A stretch of DNA of 64,000 nucleotides from Candidatus Poribacteria bacterium (GTDB taxonomy: Bacteria > Poribacteria > WGA-4E > WGA-3G): positions 112,120 to 176,119 of the forward strand of contig JAPPIG010000100.1 of the NCBI GenBank assembly GCA_028820635.1, written 5' to 3'. Positions 9,327 to 18,700 of this stretch are shown in pieces. Each line of letters starts with the position of its first letter. The first letter of the stretch is position 1. A program made the translations under genes and the position numbers. The notes under the pieces are model-generated. The model ran no database searches. It saw nothing but the letters and a program-made list of their open reading frames with translations, and was not told the origin of the DNA.

Positions 9327-9424
9327 AGCGACAATTGGAGTCCGATAGGAGCGTTGACCAACATGATGTGATTTACCGGCGTGCTTGTTAACTCATGCGA
9401 AAAGTACGCGCATGAAAGAGCAGC

Positions 9425-10021
9425 TCACCCTCTTGATGAATTCAAGTTCCATGAGTAGTCGGAGTTTCTTGGAAAATAGAGGTTGTCTTGCAAAAAAGGG
9501 ATTAAGGCAAAAGTTACAGCTTGCGTGTAGTTTTGCAGTCTATCCACTTCCCCGTTTGTCAAAAATCCACTGGCACTCTGTTTCTTTTTTGTGTTAGAAT
9601 TTTGAGTAAGGTTTTCAATAATATGTCTTAATTCACTTCCTGCCAAAAGTTTTTTGATGATCCAGTCAGGCAGTTCATACAAACCAGTTGTGCCGAAACT
9701 TTCTCGGTGCTGCGTATCCAGTATATAGATGACAGTGAATTGAAACCACCTCTTGTGCAGTTGAAGGACTCCTCCCTCAATACCAACAAAAAAGTTTGCA
9801 TTGAGGTGCTGTTCATCGTTGATACGCCTTGCATGTTCAGCACGGTTCTTGGCACCCGTGAATGTTTCTTCATTAAAGGGTTGGTCAGGAACACGGGAAT
9901 CAACTTGTAGTCCCTTGATTTCCACAGATTTGAAAAATTTTGAAAAACTTCGTCTTACACTTTCGATTTTTATGTTATTCTCTGAACCGATTAAGACTTT
10001 AGTAGGAGTCATGGTTATCAT
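9425..10021 (-). CDS. Inosine/xanthosine triphosphatase-like (YjjX family) protein
   Basis: About 198 residues from ATG 10021 (an ATG at 10012 is also possible; the frame is open further upstream but the family starts near TKVLIGSENNIKIESV). Seen: the N-terminal nucleotide loop GSENNIKIES, VDSRVPDQPFNEE, GAKNRAEHA and VGIEGGV, all hallmarks of the non-canonical purine NTP phosphatase family related to YjjX. It would remove ITP/XTP from the nucleotide pool. The C-terminal part after about residue 165 diverges from the family. No clear Shine-Dalgarno. Confidence 0.8.
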   Translation of the reverse strand: MITMTPTKVLIGSENNIKIESVRRSFSKFFKSVEIKGLQVDSRVPDQPFNEETFTGAKNRAEHARRINDEQHLNANFFVGIEGGVLQLHKRWFQFTVIYILDTQHRESFGTTGLYELPDWIIKKLLAGSELRHIIENLTQNSNTKKKQSASGFLTNGEVDRLQNYTQAVTFALIPFLQDNLYFPRNSDYSWNLNSSRG

Positions 10022-10471
10022 TATATCATTTGAAGGTTTGCAAAAAAAAATAGTGCAGGAATTGGCGGAAACCATCTCAACCACGGTGCCAGTATCAATT
10101 TTGAAAGATGATAACAGATTTAGAAAAAACAATCAAGAAAAGATTCCTCATCTTTTCTTTCCTTTTTCTGAGAGACACTATATGCTCAACATTGTTATCT
10201 CCAAAAGCGTGGAATGGTAGAACTATTGATTACCTTGTTTGCGAGATTCGTGTCAATGGTAGTGTGTTTGACATTTTAAATCTCAGTCAGTTAACACGAA
10301 TACCATTAGTTAGGTAATGCCTGCTTACAACGATTGTTCAGATCAGAGTACTCTCGGCGATTAAAGCCTCGTGGAGGTAGAATATTCTATTCACTTTTTT
10401 GTAAATGATGGCTTGAATGCTCATACGTTTCTTTAGGCGTTTGAGCCGACATTCAAATATGGAGGTTTGAT
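10022..10471. other. 450-bp intergenic region between divergent genes
   Basis: It should hold promoters for the divergent YjjX-like and LamG genes, but no convincing -35/-10 pair was found. A short inverted repeat (TTGAATG near 10412, CATTCAA near 10451) lies just before the LamG Shine-Dalgarno. No gene, RNA or REP-like hairpin recognised. Confidence 0.4.
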
Positions 10472-11233
10472 ATGAGACAAATAGTATGCTTTATTCTTTG
10501 CACAGCAATGACTTTCACATTTTCGTTTGTGAGTGATGCGATTAAGGATAACGCTATGGTCCTTTACCTCTCGTTTGATGAAGGGAAAGGCAAAGATGTA
10601 GAAGACCTAAGCGGCAAAGGAAATGATGGCACGCTTGAAGGTGATGTCAAATGGATGCAAAATGGAAAAATTGAATCAGCAGTGTTTTTTAATGAACAGG
10701 TTCAACAAGGAGTTGTCGCTGTCAAAGCGTCTAATAGTTTAGCAATTACCAAGAGTTTAACGATGGAGGTTTGGATATATCCACAGAGTATCGGTGATTA
10801 TCGCAATGTGCGCGGACAGAAAGATCCTCATACGTATTACCTGAGTATCCATCAAGGTAAACCTTCAGTATGGATTGGAAGTGGCGGCGCTGGTGGGCGG
10901 ACATGGAACAGCGCAAAAAGCAGTATTCCGCTCAATAAATGGTCGCATGTCGCTGCAGTTTACGAGTTTAATAAAGAACTTCGGTTTTATATCAACGGGA
11001 AACTTGATCAAACCCATAAACTGGAAGGCGAAATTCCAACTTCTCAATCAGATCACTGGTTTGGCAATCGGTTAGATGGGCCTTGGCCCTATAAGGGAAT
11101 GCTTGATGAATTTGTCATCTATAACCGCGTCCTGACAGAAGCTGAGATTCAGCAAGATATGCATCAGGTCTTGAGCGTATCACCGTTGGACAAAGCTGCA
11201 ACGACTTGGGGGTTGATCAAAAGAGATAGATGA
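10472..11233 (+). CDS. Secreted LamG domain protein with C-terminal ATTWG tag
   Basis: 253 residues; GGAGG lies 8 nt before ATG 10472. Signal peptide at residues about 1-24 (IVCFILCTAMTFTFSFVSDA). One LamG domain follows: MVLYLSFDEGKGKDVEDLSGKGNDGTL, LTMEVWIYP, WSHVAAVYEFNKELRFYINGKL and GMLDEFVIYNRVLTEAEIQQDM. It resembles the LamG protein encoded at 7450-8247 but is not a recent duplicate. The C terminus SPLDKAATTWGLIKRDR is a variant of the tag shared with three other secreted proteins here. It overlaps the next gene by ATGA. Glycan binding at the surface is inferred. Confidence 0.9.
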   Translation: MRQIVCFILCTAMTFTFSFVSDAIKDNAMVLYLSFDEGKGKDVEDLSGKGNDGTLEGDVKWMQNGKIESAVFFNEQVQQGVVAVKASNSLAITKSLTMEVWIYPQSIGDYRNVRGQKDPHTYYLSIHQGKPSVWIGSGGAGGRTWNSAKSSIPLNKWSHVAAVYEFNKELRFYINGKLDQTHKLEGEIPTSQSDHWFGNRLDGPWPYKGMLDEFVIYNRVLTEAEIQQDMHQVLSVSPLDKAATTWGLIKRDR

Positions 11234-11964
11234 TGTTGACTAAACTGACTCCAAATCTGTTTACTTGGGCAGAAATTCACGGTGCATCGCGGAATCAAGC
11301 ATATAACTGGAATAGTTTTTTCGTGTACGACGAGAGTAACAGTATCCGAGCGTTGATAGATCCACTTCCACTCTCAGAAAGTGAGATTCAATGGCTTGAT
11401 AAACTTGGTGGTCCAACACATTTAATGCTAACTTGTACCTATCATGAAAGATGTTTAACAGAATTCAAGCAAAAATGGGGATGTGAGGTCTTGCTTCATG
11501 AAAATCAGGTGCAAGAAGCTGAATTTGCTTATGATAGGACATTCGCTGACAGAGATGTGCTTTGGGATTTCATTGAAGTCGTGCGTGTGCCGAATGTCCG
11601 CCACGGCGAGGAAATCAGTTTTTACCTAAGATCTCACAGTGGCGCATTCATCTTTGGTGATCTGCTCAGTGGTGGCAGAAAGGACAAGGGCATTCCAGAT
11701 GGAAAGGTTGGAATTAACGCGCCTGAATATCTGGTGGATATCAACAAAGCACGCTTATCCCTCAGAATGTTGCTACATTTTGAGTTTGATCTTGTGTGTT
11801 TCGGTCACGGATCGCCCGTTGTACGTGGTGCTAAGGAAGTTTTGAAACACTTTATTGAATGTGATGCCACGTGGAAAGACTTGGCTCAAAAACGTGAGGA
11901 AGGATTTCGTTTAAACCCTGAACTTAGGAAGCTGCACTGTACCAAACAAACGAATGCTGTCTAA
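11230..11964 (+). CDS. MBL-fold protein lacking the canonical metal motif
   Basis: 244 residues, coupled to the LamG gene by an ATGA overlap (a second ATG lies 3 nt on). The strand order, the C-terminal CFGHGSPV, IFGDLLSGG and the LIDP motif near the N terminus (about residue 44) are those of a metallo-beta-lactamase fold. Where HxHxDH should lie the sequence is LTCTYHERC, so the zinc site is mostly lost. Similar degenerate MBL proteins exist and are of unknown function. The cotranscribed LamG protein is exported but this one has no signal peptide. Confidence 0.75.
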   Translation: MMLTKLTPNLFTWAEIHGASRNQAYNWNSFFVYDESNSIRALIDPLPLSESEIQWLDKLGGPTHLMLTCTYHERCLTEFKQKWGCEVLLHENQVQEAEFAYDRTFADRDVLWDFIEVVRVPNVRHGEEISFYLRSHSGAFIFGDLLSGGRKDKGIPDGKVGINAPEYLVDINKARLSLRMLLHFEFDLVCFGHGSPVVRGAKEVLKHFIECDATWKDLAQKREEGFRLNPELRKLHCTKQTNAV

Positions 11965-11999
11965 TTCTAACGATGAAACATTCAGGAAAAGAAAAAGGT

Positions 12000-12698
12000 A
12001 TGTTAGATGTTAGATTAGCACAGCCAGATGATGCGGAAGCAATCCACCGAATTTTACAAGAGGCATGGGGAGATTCGCTTCTCTTTGATGTGTTCGTTGA
12101 TCACATTTCGTCGCCTGTGCATCAGGTTTTTGTTGCAGTTGAGACTGGCGAAGTGGTAGGTTTCCTTGCTGCTTTTTTTATTCCTGAACCGTTACCTCGG
12201 TGGGAAATAGATACTATTATTGTTCGTGCCACCAGTCGCGGAAAGGGTATAGGAACTTCTCTGATTGAGGAAGCCTTAATTTATGGTTTTCATCTGGGCG
12301 CACATTGGGCGAAGGCATCAATCCGTGTCAATAACGATGCAAGCCAGCGGGCATTTTCCAAGGTTGGTTTTACAACGGATGCTCAAGTGCTTAGTCTTCT
12401 TTTGTGGGATCCTTTGGCTTGCGAATCTGCTACAAACGTAGTGGAGGATGTCCGTTTTATACCTGTCAACGCATTAACCTATCGTGGATTGTGGATTGAA
12501 GGATTTGTTGAGTCTCAGTTATCTGTCCAGGAACAACACAATGCGATTCGTGCGGCGCAAAGTCGTATTTTTCATGAGAATCGCAAAAATACAAGTATGT
12601 TTATCCCAGATAGTTTTAAACAGACAATTGCGCCCGACTTATTAGCCATTGCAACTGATTACGGCCAATTCCACCACTGGCATTACATATTCAAGTAG
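12000..12698 (+). CDS. GNAT-family N-acetyltransferase
   Basis: 232 residues from ATG 12000 (purine-rich AGGAAAAGAAAAAGG upstream); an in-frame ATG at 11973 has no ribosome site. Classic GNAT: MLDVRLAQPDDAEAIHRILQEAW, GEVVGFLAAF, then the acetyl-CoA loop ATSRGKGIGTSLIEEAL (about residues 78-94) and SIRVNNDASQRAFSKVGF. The last ~80 residues are an extra domain without a recognised match. Starts 36 bp after the MBL-fold gene. Substrate unknown. Confidence 0.85.
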   Translation: MLDVRLAQPDDAEAIHRILQEAWGDSLLFDVFVDHISSPVHQVFVAVETGEVVGFLAAFFIPEPLPRWEIDTIIVRATSRGKGIGTSLIEEALIYGFHLGAHWAKASIRVNNDASQRAFSKVGFTTDAQVLSLLLWDPLACESATNVVEDVRFIPVNALTYRGLWIEGFVESQLSVQEQHNAIRAAQSRIFHENRKNTSMFIPDSFKQTIAPDLLAIATDYGQFHHWHYIFK

Positions 12699-12801
12699 AA
12701 ACTCCATTGGTTTTCCATACAAGCTAAGAATTAATAGCCTATGACTGATATAAATTGTTAAACAGATTATGCAGATCAAATGCCTGTCCCGCCCAGCAGA
12801 A

Positions 12802-13962
12802 ATGGATTTTAGGCTTTCAGTTTTAAGAAGCGTTTTCCTTACTCTTTTAAGTCTCACTGTGTTCCTCACTCTTGGATCAGTGGGTCCCGCTAAGGCACAA
12901 GTTAAAGGTTCTTTTCATAAAGAAAAAGTGTTCCAGAAAAAGGCACTTGAGGGAGTTAAACCGGTAGAAGGCGATAGCACTTTTATTGGGACATTACATC
13001 CGATGCTCAAAGCAGCTGGAGAAGATTGGTCAATCCCAAGGTTAACTGGCACATTCGGACACGCCTTCAGTTTCAGTATGAAAATAGGGGATGGTGCGGT
13101 CTGGCAACAAGCCAACATCGATTGGTGGCTGCTATGGGAGGTGATTACTCACATCGGTTTTGAATTTCAGGAATTTCAAGTCATACTCAAGAGAAAACAG
13201 CCTGCACCAACACCCAAAGAAATCCAGAGCATTAAAGCTCAGGCATGGGAAAAGGTCAAAGCGAGTATTGACCGAGGCATTCCAGCGATTGCATGGCAAC
13301 CGATGACGGTTGCGCAGCAGGATAGTGGTGTGAGTGCTTTTGGATGGGCATCACTCGTCGGCTACGATGAAACCGAGAAAACATATACCGTACGACATCA
13401 GCACTATAAGACCGAGTATACCGTTCCTTATGATCAGTTCGGATATACAGACCCTGTTGGTTGGTATTGTGTGATGGTGCTTAGTAAAAAGAAACCGTTT
13501 GATCGAATGGCGTTGGAGGTTAAATCACTCAAAAACGCGGTTGCTTTTGCACACGGCACTCGGTTTGATTTGGAAAAAGCCCCTTACAAAATTGATGTTG
13601 TTGGATTCGCTGCATACCAACTTTGGAAACAAGCATTGGAGAATGGCGATGTGGATATCGGGTTTACAGAGCATTCAGCTTGGATATTATGGGAAATGCG
13701 TGAGAATGCTGCAGCATATCTCCGCGAAATTGCTGATCACTTTCCAAAAGTATCAAGTCAAGCCCTATCCGATGCGGCAGGGTTTTACGATGAAGAAATC
13801 AAAATAGTCGTGAAATTGGTAAACCTCTGCAAAGAAAACGATAGTTTCACAAAATCCATCAGGCAAGAAGCAACGGAGGCTATCAGTGCTGCCTTAGATG
13901 CAGAGAAAAAGGCGATCAAAAAGATTGAAGTAGCTTTAAAAACACTTAACAATAATAAATAA
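12802..13962 (+). CDS. Exported protein of unknown function, weak cysteine-peptidase/BtrH-like fold
   Basis: 386 residues from ATG 12802, chosen because it gives a compact signal peptide (FLTLLSLTVFLTLGSVGPAKAQ, cut near residue 34); ATG 12769 in the same frame is the alternative. The middle part (LTGTFGHAFSFSM, RGIPAIAWQP, FGWASLVGYDETEKTYTVRH) weakly resembles butirosin-H-like/C39-type papain folds, in which AFGWASLVGYDE would carry a catalytic-like strand, but no catalytic Cys is visible. The C-terminal 150 residues are helical. Followed 12 bp later by a sugar isomerase-like gene. I do not assign a function. Confidence 0.7.
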   Translation: MDFRLSVLRSVFLTLLSLTVFLTLGSVGPAKAQVKGSFHKEKVFQKKALEGVKPVEGDSTFIGTLHPMLKAAGEDWSIPRLTGTFGHAFSFSMKIGDGAVWQQANIDWWLLWEVITHIGFEFQEFQVILKRKQPAPTPKEIQSIKAQAWEKVKASIDRGIPAIAWQPMTVAQQDSGVSAFGWASLVGYDETEKTYTVRHQHYKTEYTVPYDQFGYTDPVGWYCVMVLSKKKPFDRMALEVKSLKNAVAFAHGTRFDLEKAPYKIDVVGFAAYQLWKQALENGDVDIGFTEHSAWILWEMRENAAAYLREIADHFPKVSSQALSDAAGFYDEEIKIVVKLVNLCKENDSFTKSIRQEATEAISAALDAEKKAIKKIEVALKTLNNNK

Positions 13963-13974
13963 GGAGACATAACA

Positions 13975-14772
13975 ATGAGCAAATTAAGATTCGCATGTCA
14001 TCTCATCCAGTTTGGTGGTGAGCATCGAGAAAATCCAGAAAAAGTATTACGCGAAGTCGCGGGTGCCGGTTGGGAAGGCGTTGAAAGTGTGCCAATTGAA
14101 GGAGCAGAAAGTCTGGTTGAAATGGCAACACTGGCACGCAGTCTCGGACTTCATATTGTCAACGCGGGTGGCGCAGGACTTGACAGAATAAAGTTCAACA
14201 TTACGCTTGGCAACAATGCTGCCGAAGTTCCCGGACTTCGGCGTGGAGAATGGGGTGGTGCGAATCCGAGTGATGCGGATATCGAAAATGCTGCCCGAAC
14301 ACTTGACGATATCCTCGCTTACTGTGATGCGCACCACATCAAAGGCTTTCACCACGCCCATCTCGGTACATTGATTGAGACGGTTGATGATGCAGAACGT
14401 CTCTTGGCTGTAGCACCAAGTCTCTGGCTGTTGTTCGATACTGGACACATGCTCGCCGCTGGTAGTGATCCAATGCAGGTCTTTGAGAGCGATCTTTTGC
14501 GTAATCGCATTGGGCATGTCCATCTCAAAGACTGCCATGCGGACGACCCGGAAACATGGGATTATAGAACACAACGTTTTGGCGAGAAGGCGCGTTTTGC
14601 TGAACTCGGTGCAGGCAACCTTGGACTTGATGTTAAAGCAGTGCTTGAGGGACTTGAATCTGTCAATTACGATGGATGGGTTTCAGTTGAACTTGACCGT
14701 CCGTATCCACCACGCCCACCTGCGGAAGCAGCGGTAGTCAATCGAGAATATCTGCGGAGTCTTGGATATTGA
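13975..14772 (+). CDS. Sugar phosphate isomerase/epimerase-like TIM barrel protein
   Basis: 265 residues; AAGGAG precedes ATG 13975. Xylose isomerase-like/AP endonuclease-2 fold: EVAGAGWEGVESVP near the N terminus, KGFHHAHLGTLIE, LLFDTGHMLAAG, IGHVHLKDCH and YDGWVSVELDRP, which carry the usual metal-binding His, Asp and Glu residues. Members interconvert ketoses, act in inositol catabolism or are hydroxypyruvate isomerase-like. The exact sugar is unknown. It lies 12 bp after an exported protein gene, so probably in an operon with it. Confidence 0.85.
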   Translation: MSKLRFACHLIQFGGEHRENPEKVLREVAGAGWEGVESVPIEGAESLVEMATLARSLGLHIVNAGGAGLDRIKFNITLGNNAAEVPGLRRGEWGGANPSDADIENAARTLDDILAYCDAHHIKGFHHAHLGTLIETVDDAERLLAVAPSLWLLFDTGHMLAAGSDPMQVFESDLLRNRIGHVHLKDCHADDPETWDYRTQRFGEKARFAELGAGNLGLDVKAVLEGLESVNYDGWVSVELDRPYPPRPPAEAAVVNREYLRSLGY

Positions 14773-14808
14773 CATATAAAAGCGTTAGGTTCTTCTAACA
14801 GAACGCCC

Positions 14809-16428
14809 TTAATCTTCATCCAAACCCGCAGCATGCCTCCCAGCAGCAGGATCACCCGCAGCATAAAACATCTCACTGTCTTTATCAACATATAGCATGG
14901 AGGGTGCAGCAATAGCACCTGCTTGCGTCCTGAGTTGATGACCGCGGCTGGCAAGTTCTTCCCTGACGTTTTCACTCACACTATCGTTTATAGTCAACGA
15001 ACCTACCTGCCCGAATGTCTGTTCCCGATTGGGATTTGGATCGAATGAATCTTCGTGATGCGCAGTAGCAAAACGTGGTGCTGTGGCCGCATCTTCCGGC
15101 AGCATGCCAAACTCAACGAAATTGAGTAGCAAATTCATCGTTGCCTGATCCTGCAAATCACCACCTGCAACGCTGATTGCTAAAATAGGTGCGCCATCCT
15201 TAAGAACCAGTGTTGGTGTAAGCGTAATTCTCGGACGCTTCCCAGCCTCAATACTGTTCGGATGTCCAGGGGTTGTATTGAGACTCCGCAAGCGATTACC
15301 GTAACTAACACCTGTAGTGCCAGTGCCCCCTGCGTGATAGACGTTAGCACTTGGTGTAGCAGAAACGACATTGCCCCATCGGTCAGCAACTACACAAGTT
15401 GTTGTCCCACCAACACCGGGTCTAAACACACCGTTTGCTTTTAGCGGTTTCATATTCTCTACATCACCCGGTTGTGCCTCATGTGATGCTTTTTTCATAT
15501 CAATTAGTGGTCTGCGAATCTCAGTGTACGCATCTGAAAGCAATTTAGCCATTGGTACATCTACAAATTCAGGATCAGCGTAATATTCATCTCGGTCTGC
15601 CATAGCCAACTTGAGCGCTTCAGTGACCACGTGCACGTAATCTGCTGAAAATTGTCCCATCGCTTTGAGGTCGAAACCTTCCAGCAGGCGCAGTGCTTGA
15701 CAAAGGTAGGGACCCTGTGTCCAGGTACCACATTTACACACCGTATAACCACGGTAATCCACTGTTACGGGGTCTTCAATAAGCGTGACATGAGCAGCAA
15801 GGTCTTTCTTACGGAGAAACCCGCCATTTTTAATGTAAAATGCCTCTAATTCATCGGCAATGTCACTATGGACACTATTCCGTCCATAAAATCGATCACT
15901 TGCTGCTTGTACTTTCTGTTCACGACTTCCAGACGTTTTCCGTTCTTCCTCAACCATCCGCCTTAGGGTAACTGCCAAATCTGAATGCCACTCCGCCTTA
16001 CCAGTGTCAAGCAGTGCCAACGTCGGCGCGATAATTTCTTCAAACGTCATCGTTCCATACAGTTTGAGCGTTGTTGTACACAAGTCTACGACAGATGGGA
16101 CAGGTGCCATTTTTACGTCGGCATTCGGGATACCGTTTTCCATATACCAATCAATAGCATCTTGAGAAAGCGGTGCGCGTCCCTGTCCAGAAAGTGACTT
16201 CGCTTCCTGCTTTTCAGCATCAAATATGAGGAGTGGTACTTCACCACCGATAGAACAGGCACCATGATCCGTAACGTTGAGCGCAAGAATTGTTCCCGCT
16301 GCAGCATCCGCAGCGTTTCCACCTGCTTCTAAAATCTCAATTCCTGCAGCAACTGCCTTTGCCCCGCCTGCGGCTACGACTCCAGTTTTACTAACTGCTT
16401 TCCAACCAATTTGTTGTCCGTTTCGCAT
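14809..16428 (-). CDS. Gamma-glutamyltransferase family protein
   Basis: 539 residues, about the family length. N-terminal GAKAVAAGIEILEAGGNAADAA is the family start, followed by a GGEVPLLIFDA core. Autocleavage and catalysis need a Thr at the start of the small subunit: GVGGTTTCVVADRWGNVVSATPS (about residues 344-366) supplies it. The downstream PRITLTPTLVLKDG and SVAGGD blocks correspond to the oxyanion/GG motif. It would cleave gamma-glutamyl bonds (glutathione, capsule or other). No signal peptide is seen from ATG 16428, unlike typical periplasmic GGT, so a cytosolic role or an unusual export route is possible. Confidence 0.9.
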   Translation of the reverse strand: MRNGQQIGWKAVSKTGVVAAGGAKAVAAGIEILEAGGNAADAAAGTILALNVTDHGACSIGGEVPLLIFDAEKQEAKSLSGQGRAPLSQDAIDWYMENGIPNADVKMAPVPSVVDLCTTTLKLYGTMTFEEIIAPTLALLDTGKAEWHSDLAVTLRRMVEEERKTSGSREQKVQAASDRFYGRNSVHSDIADELEAFYIKNGGFLRKKDLAAHVTLIEDPVTVDYRGYTVCKCGTWTQGPYLCQALRLLEGFDLKAMGQFSADYVHVVTEALKLAMADRDEYYADPEFVDVPMAKLLSDAYTEIRRPLIDMKKASHEAQPGDVENMKPLKANGVFRPGVGGTTTCVVADRWGNVVSATPSANVYHAGGTGTTGVSYGNRLRSLNTTPGHPNSIEAGKRPRITLTPTLVLKDGAPILAISVAGGDLQDQATMNLLLNFVEFGMLPEDAATAPRFATAHHEDSFDPNPNREQTFGQVGSLTINDSVSENVREELASRGHQLRTQAGAIAAPSMLYVDKDSEMFYAAGDPAAGRHAAGLDED

Positions 16429-16564
16429 TACTTTTCCTTTGCTTCATCAAAAGTTTATCCGGTTTCATTCTTTGCGTTAGAGCATACCACAAAATTTCAT
16501 CTTCTGCAATGCCTAAAATCACAGAATCATTCAACGCTCCTGATCAAGATACTGTACACTACAT

Positions 16565-16593
16565 TTGAATTATGAATAAAATTCGGCTATAAT
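16565..16593 (+). promoter_or_regulatory. Sigma70-type promoter upstream of GNAT gene
   Basis: TTGAAT (16565-16570), 17 bp spacer, perfect TATAAT (16588-16593). About 40 nt upstream of the GTG start at 16634. The -35 is a partial match. Confidence 0.5.
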
Positions 16594-16633
16594 AATATTG
16601 GCAGTCTGAAAACGTTAAGGGAATGGAAAAACA

Positions 16634-17506
16634 GTGATCGAAATAATATCTCACAACAATGCAAGTGAACTAATTTCACTTTCTGGTGCCTATTTGGAAC
16701 AGAATGAGAGTGAAAACAATCTGCCTATCGGTTTGGCTTACAGGCTTGCTGAAGACCCATACTATTATGGATCCGAGTTGCCGCTGCTGTTGAGTATTTG
16801 GGAACAAAGGAAAGTTGTTGGAGTCGCAGTAATGACACCACCTAAAAGAATTATTTTAAGCAGAATTGAGGTGGAAATCCAACCTGTTGTCGGGCATCTT
16901 GTGCGTCACCTACGTGAAATTGATGTCCAGGTACCGGGTGTTGTTGGACCAGAGGCAGAAGCACAAGCCTTTTCTGATTGTTGGGTTGAGGGTATAGATG
17001 ATATATTAGCCAGCATAGACAAGCGAATGCGTGTGTTTGAGGCAAGAAGCGTTGCAAACCTGCCGATTTCACCGGGAAGGTTACGTTTTGCTCATCACAA
17101 TGACCATCCACTTATGGCAAAATGGATTGCTGCCCTCTCGGAAGCAGTAGGTGAACCGACCAGTTTTGACGGTGCTAAAAGTCGCGCAGAGAAACTCATC
17201 ACAGATCAGCAACTATACATTTGGGATAACAACGGTCCAGTGTCTATTGCTGGCGTATCCCGTCCAATGAAAAATGGTGTAACAATCGGGGTCGTGTACA
17301 CACCACCTGAGCACCGCAAGAACGGATATGCGACTTCATCTGTTTTGTTATTGACAAAGAAGTTACTTTCGGATGGCTATTCGTTTTGCAGTCTATATAC
17401 CGATTTGTCAAATCCTACCTCTAACAGCATCTACACCAAAATCGGTTATGTGCCAATAGGAGATGCGTTGGCGTTTGATTTTGTAGCCAAGAAACAGCGT
17501 TTTTGA
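16634..17506 (+). CDS. GNAT-family N-acetyltransferase, two-domain
   Basis: 290 residues starting with GTG 16634, supported by AAGGGA upstream. N-terminal ~130 residues form a degenerate GNAT-like half (PLLLSIWEQRKVVGVAVMTPP). The C-terminal half is a proper GNAT: GVYTPPEHRKNGYATSSVLLLTKKLL carries the acetyl-CoA loop, then SLYTDLSNPTSNSIYTKIGYVP with the family N-x-x-Y-x-K-x-G-F/Y motif. Substrate unknown. It is separated from the dehydrogenase downstream by 56 bp. Confidence 0.85.
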   Translation: MIEIISHNNASELISLSGAYLEQNESENNLPIGLAYRLAEDPYYYGSELPLLLSIWEQRKVVGVAVMTPPKRIILSRIEVEIQPVVGHLVRHLREIDVQVPGVVGPEAEAQAFSDCWVEGIDDILASIDKRMRVFEARSVANLPISPGRLRFAHHNDHPLMAKWIAALSEAVGEPTSFDGAKSRAEKLITDQQLYIWDNNGPVSIAGVSRPMKNGVTIGVVYTPPEHRKNGYATSSVLLLTKKLLSDGYSFCSLYTDLSNPTSNSIYTKIGYVPIGDALAFDFVAKKQRF

Positions 17507-17562
17507 CATACCCCGCGGGCGATAAATGACAACCTTAGGTTAGAAATCTTAGAAAGGAAAAT

Positions 17563-18627
17563 ATGGCTGAATACAAGATTGCGGTAATTCGAGGAGACGG
17601 AATTGGGATTGAGGTGATAGAGGAAGGCATCAAGGTTCTCAGTGCTATCACCGACAGGTATGACATCAAATGGAACTTTGTGGAGTTCCCTTGGGGATCG
17701 GACTACTATTTCAAGCATGGGCACATGATGCCATCAGATGCCCTTGATACGCTTGCGGAGTACGACCAGATTTATCTTGGTGCAGTCGGACACCCCGACA
17801 TCCAAGATCACATTGCGCTTAATGGGCTTCTATTGCCTATCCGACGTAGATTCGATCAGTACGTCTGTGAACGACCAAGTATCCTCTATCCCGGTATTAA
17901 CACACCGCTCAAGGATAAAGAGGCTTGGGATATTGATTTGGTAGTGATAAGAGAGAACACAGAAGGAGAATATGCCAACGTCGGAGGGTTTCAATACCAA
18001 GGGTTTCCCGAGGAGATCGGCGTGCAGGTTGGTATATTTACTCGCCACGGCTGCGAGCGTATTATCACTTATGCATTTGAACAAGCTCGTGCACGAGATA
18101 AGAAGCGCAAAGTCACTTCGATCACCAAGTCGAACGCGCAAGGCTACGGCATGATTGTATGGGATACAGCCTTTGAGCGAATGGCTCCAAAGTATCCCGA
18201 CATAGAGACAGAATCGTTGCTTGTGGATGCAGCATGTATGGATTTCGTGCGGAGACCAGAGGACTTTGATGTGGTTGTTGCCAGCAATCTGTTTGGGGAT
18301 ATCCTCACAGACATTGGCGCAATTATCACCGGAAGCATGGGATTGGCTCCGAGCGGCAATATTGACCCGCGACGTCGGTTCCCGTCAATGTTCGAACCGG
18401 TTCACGGGAGTGCCCCTGACATTATGGGGATGGGCATCGCTAATCCGCTGGCGGCGATTATCTCTGGTTCGATGATGTTGCGTTTTATAGGTGAGGTGGA
18501 AGCGGCGGAAACAATAGATGCGGCTGTCCTAAAGGTTGTAGAGGAAGGCAAGACCCTCCCATCGGACTTAGGCGGGCAAGCCACAACTTCACAGGTCGGC
18601 AACGCTGTGGTGAAGGCGCTCGGATAA
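17563..18627 (+). CDS. Tartrate/D-malate dehydrogenase-type beta-hydroxyacid decarboxylase
   Basis: 354 residues, AAGGA before ATG 17563. Isocitrate/isopropylmalate dehydrogenase family: IAVIRGDGIGIEV, GAVGHPDIQDHI, LLLPIRRRFDQYVCERP (substrate Arg residues), VVIRENTEGEYANVGG, then DAACMDFVRRPEDFDVVVASNLFGDILTD (metal Asp) and FEPVHGSAPDIMG. The VGHPDIQDH and FDQY/ERP loop types resemble tartrate dehydrogenase and D-malate dehydrogenase more than LeuB or Icd. Likely NAD-dependent oxidation and decarboxylation of a malate-like acid. Confidence 0.88.
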   Translation: MAEYKIAVIRGDGIGIEVIEEGIKVLSAITDRYDIKWNFVEFPWGSDYYFKHGHMMPSDALDTLAEYDQIYLGAVGHPDIQDHIALNGLLLPIRRRFDQYVCERPSILYPGINTPLKDKEAWDIDLVVIRENTEGEYANVGGFQYQGFPEEIGVQVGIFTRHGCERIITYAFEQARARDKKRKVTSITKSNAQGYGMIVWDTAFERMAPKYPDIETESLLVDAACMDFVRRPEDFDVVVASNLFGDILTDIGAIITGSMGLAPSGNIDPRRRFPSMFEPVHGSAPDIMGMGIANPLAAIISGSMMLRFIGEVEAAETIDAAVLKVVEEGKTLPSDLGGQATTSQVGNAVVKALG

Positions 18628-18700
18628 TGTGTTTTGTCATGGACTTCACTCCCCTAACAATCTGATGGATAGGCAAGATGATCGGGTGAGGTTCTCTGCA

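Noticed and set aside
9801..10220. Plus-strand open frame of 139 codons antisense to the YjjX-like gene
   Set aside because: Shadow of the real gene; no ribosome site.
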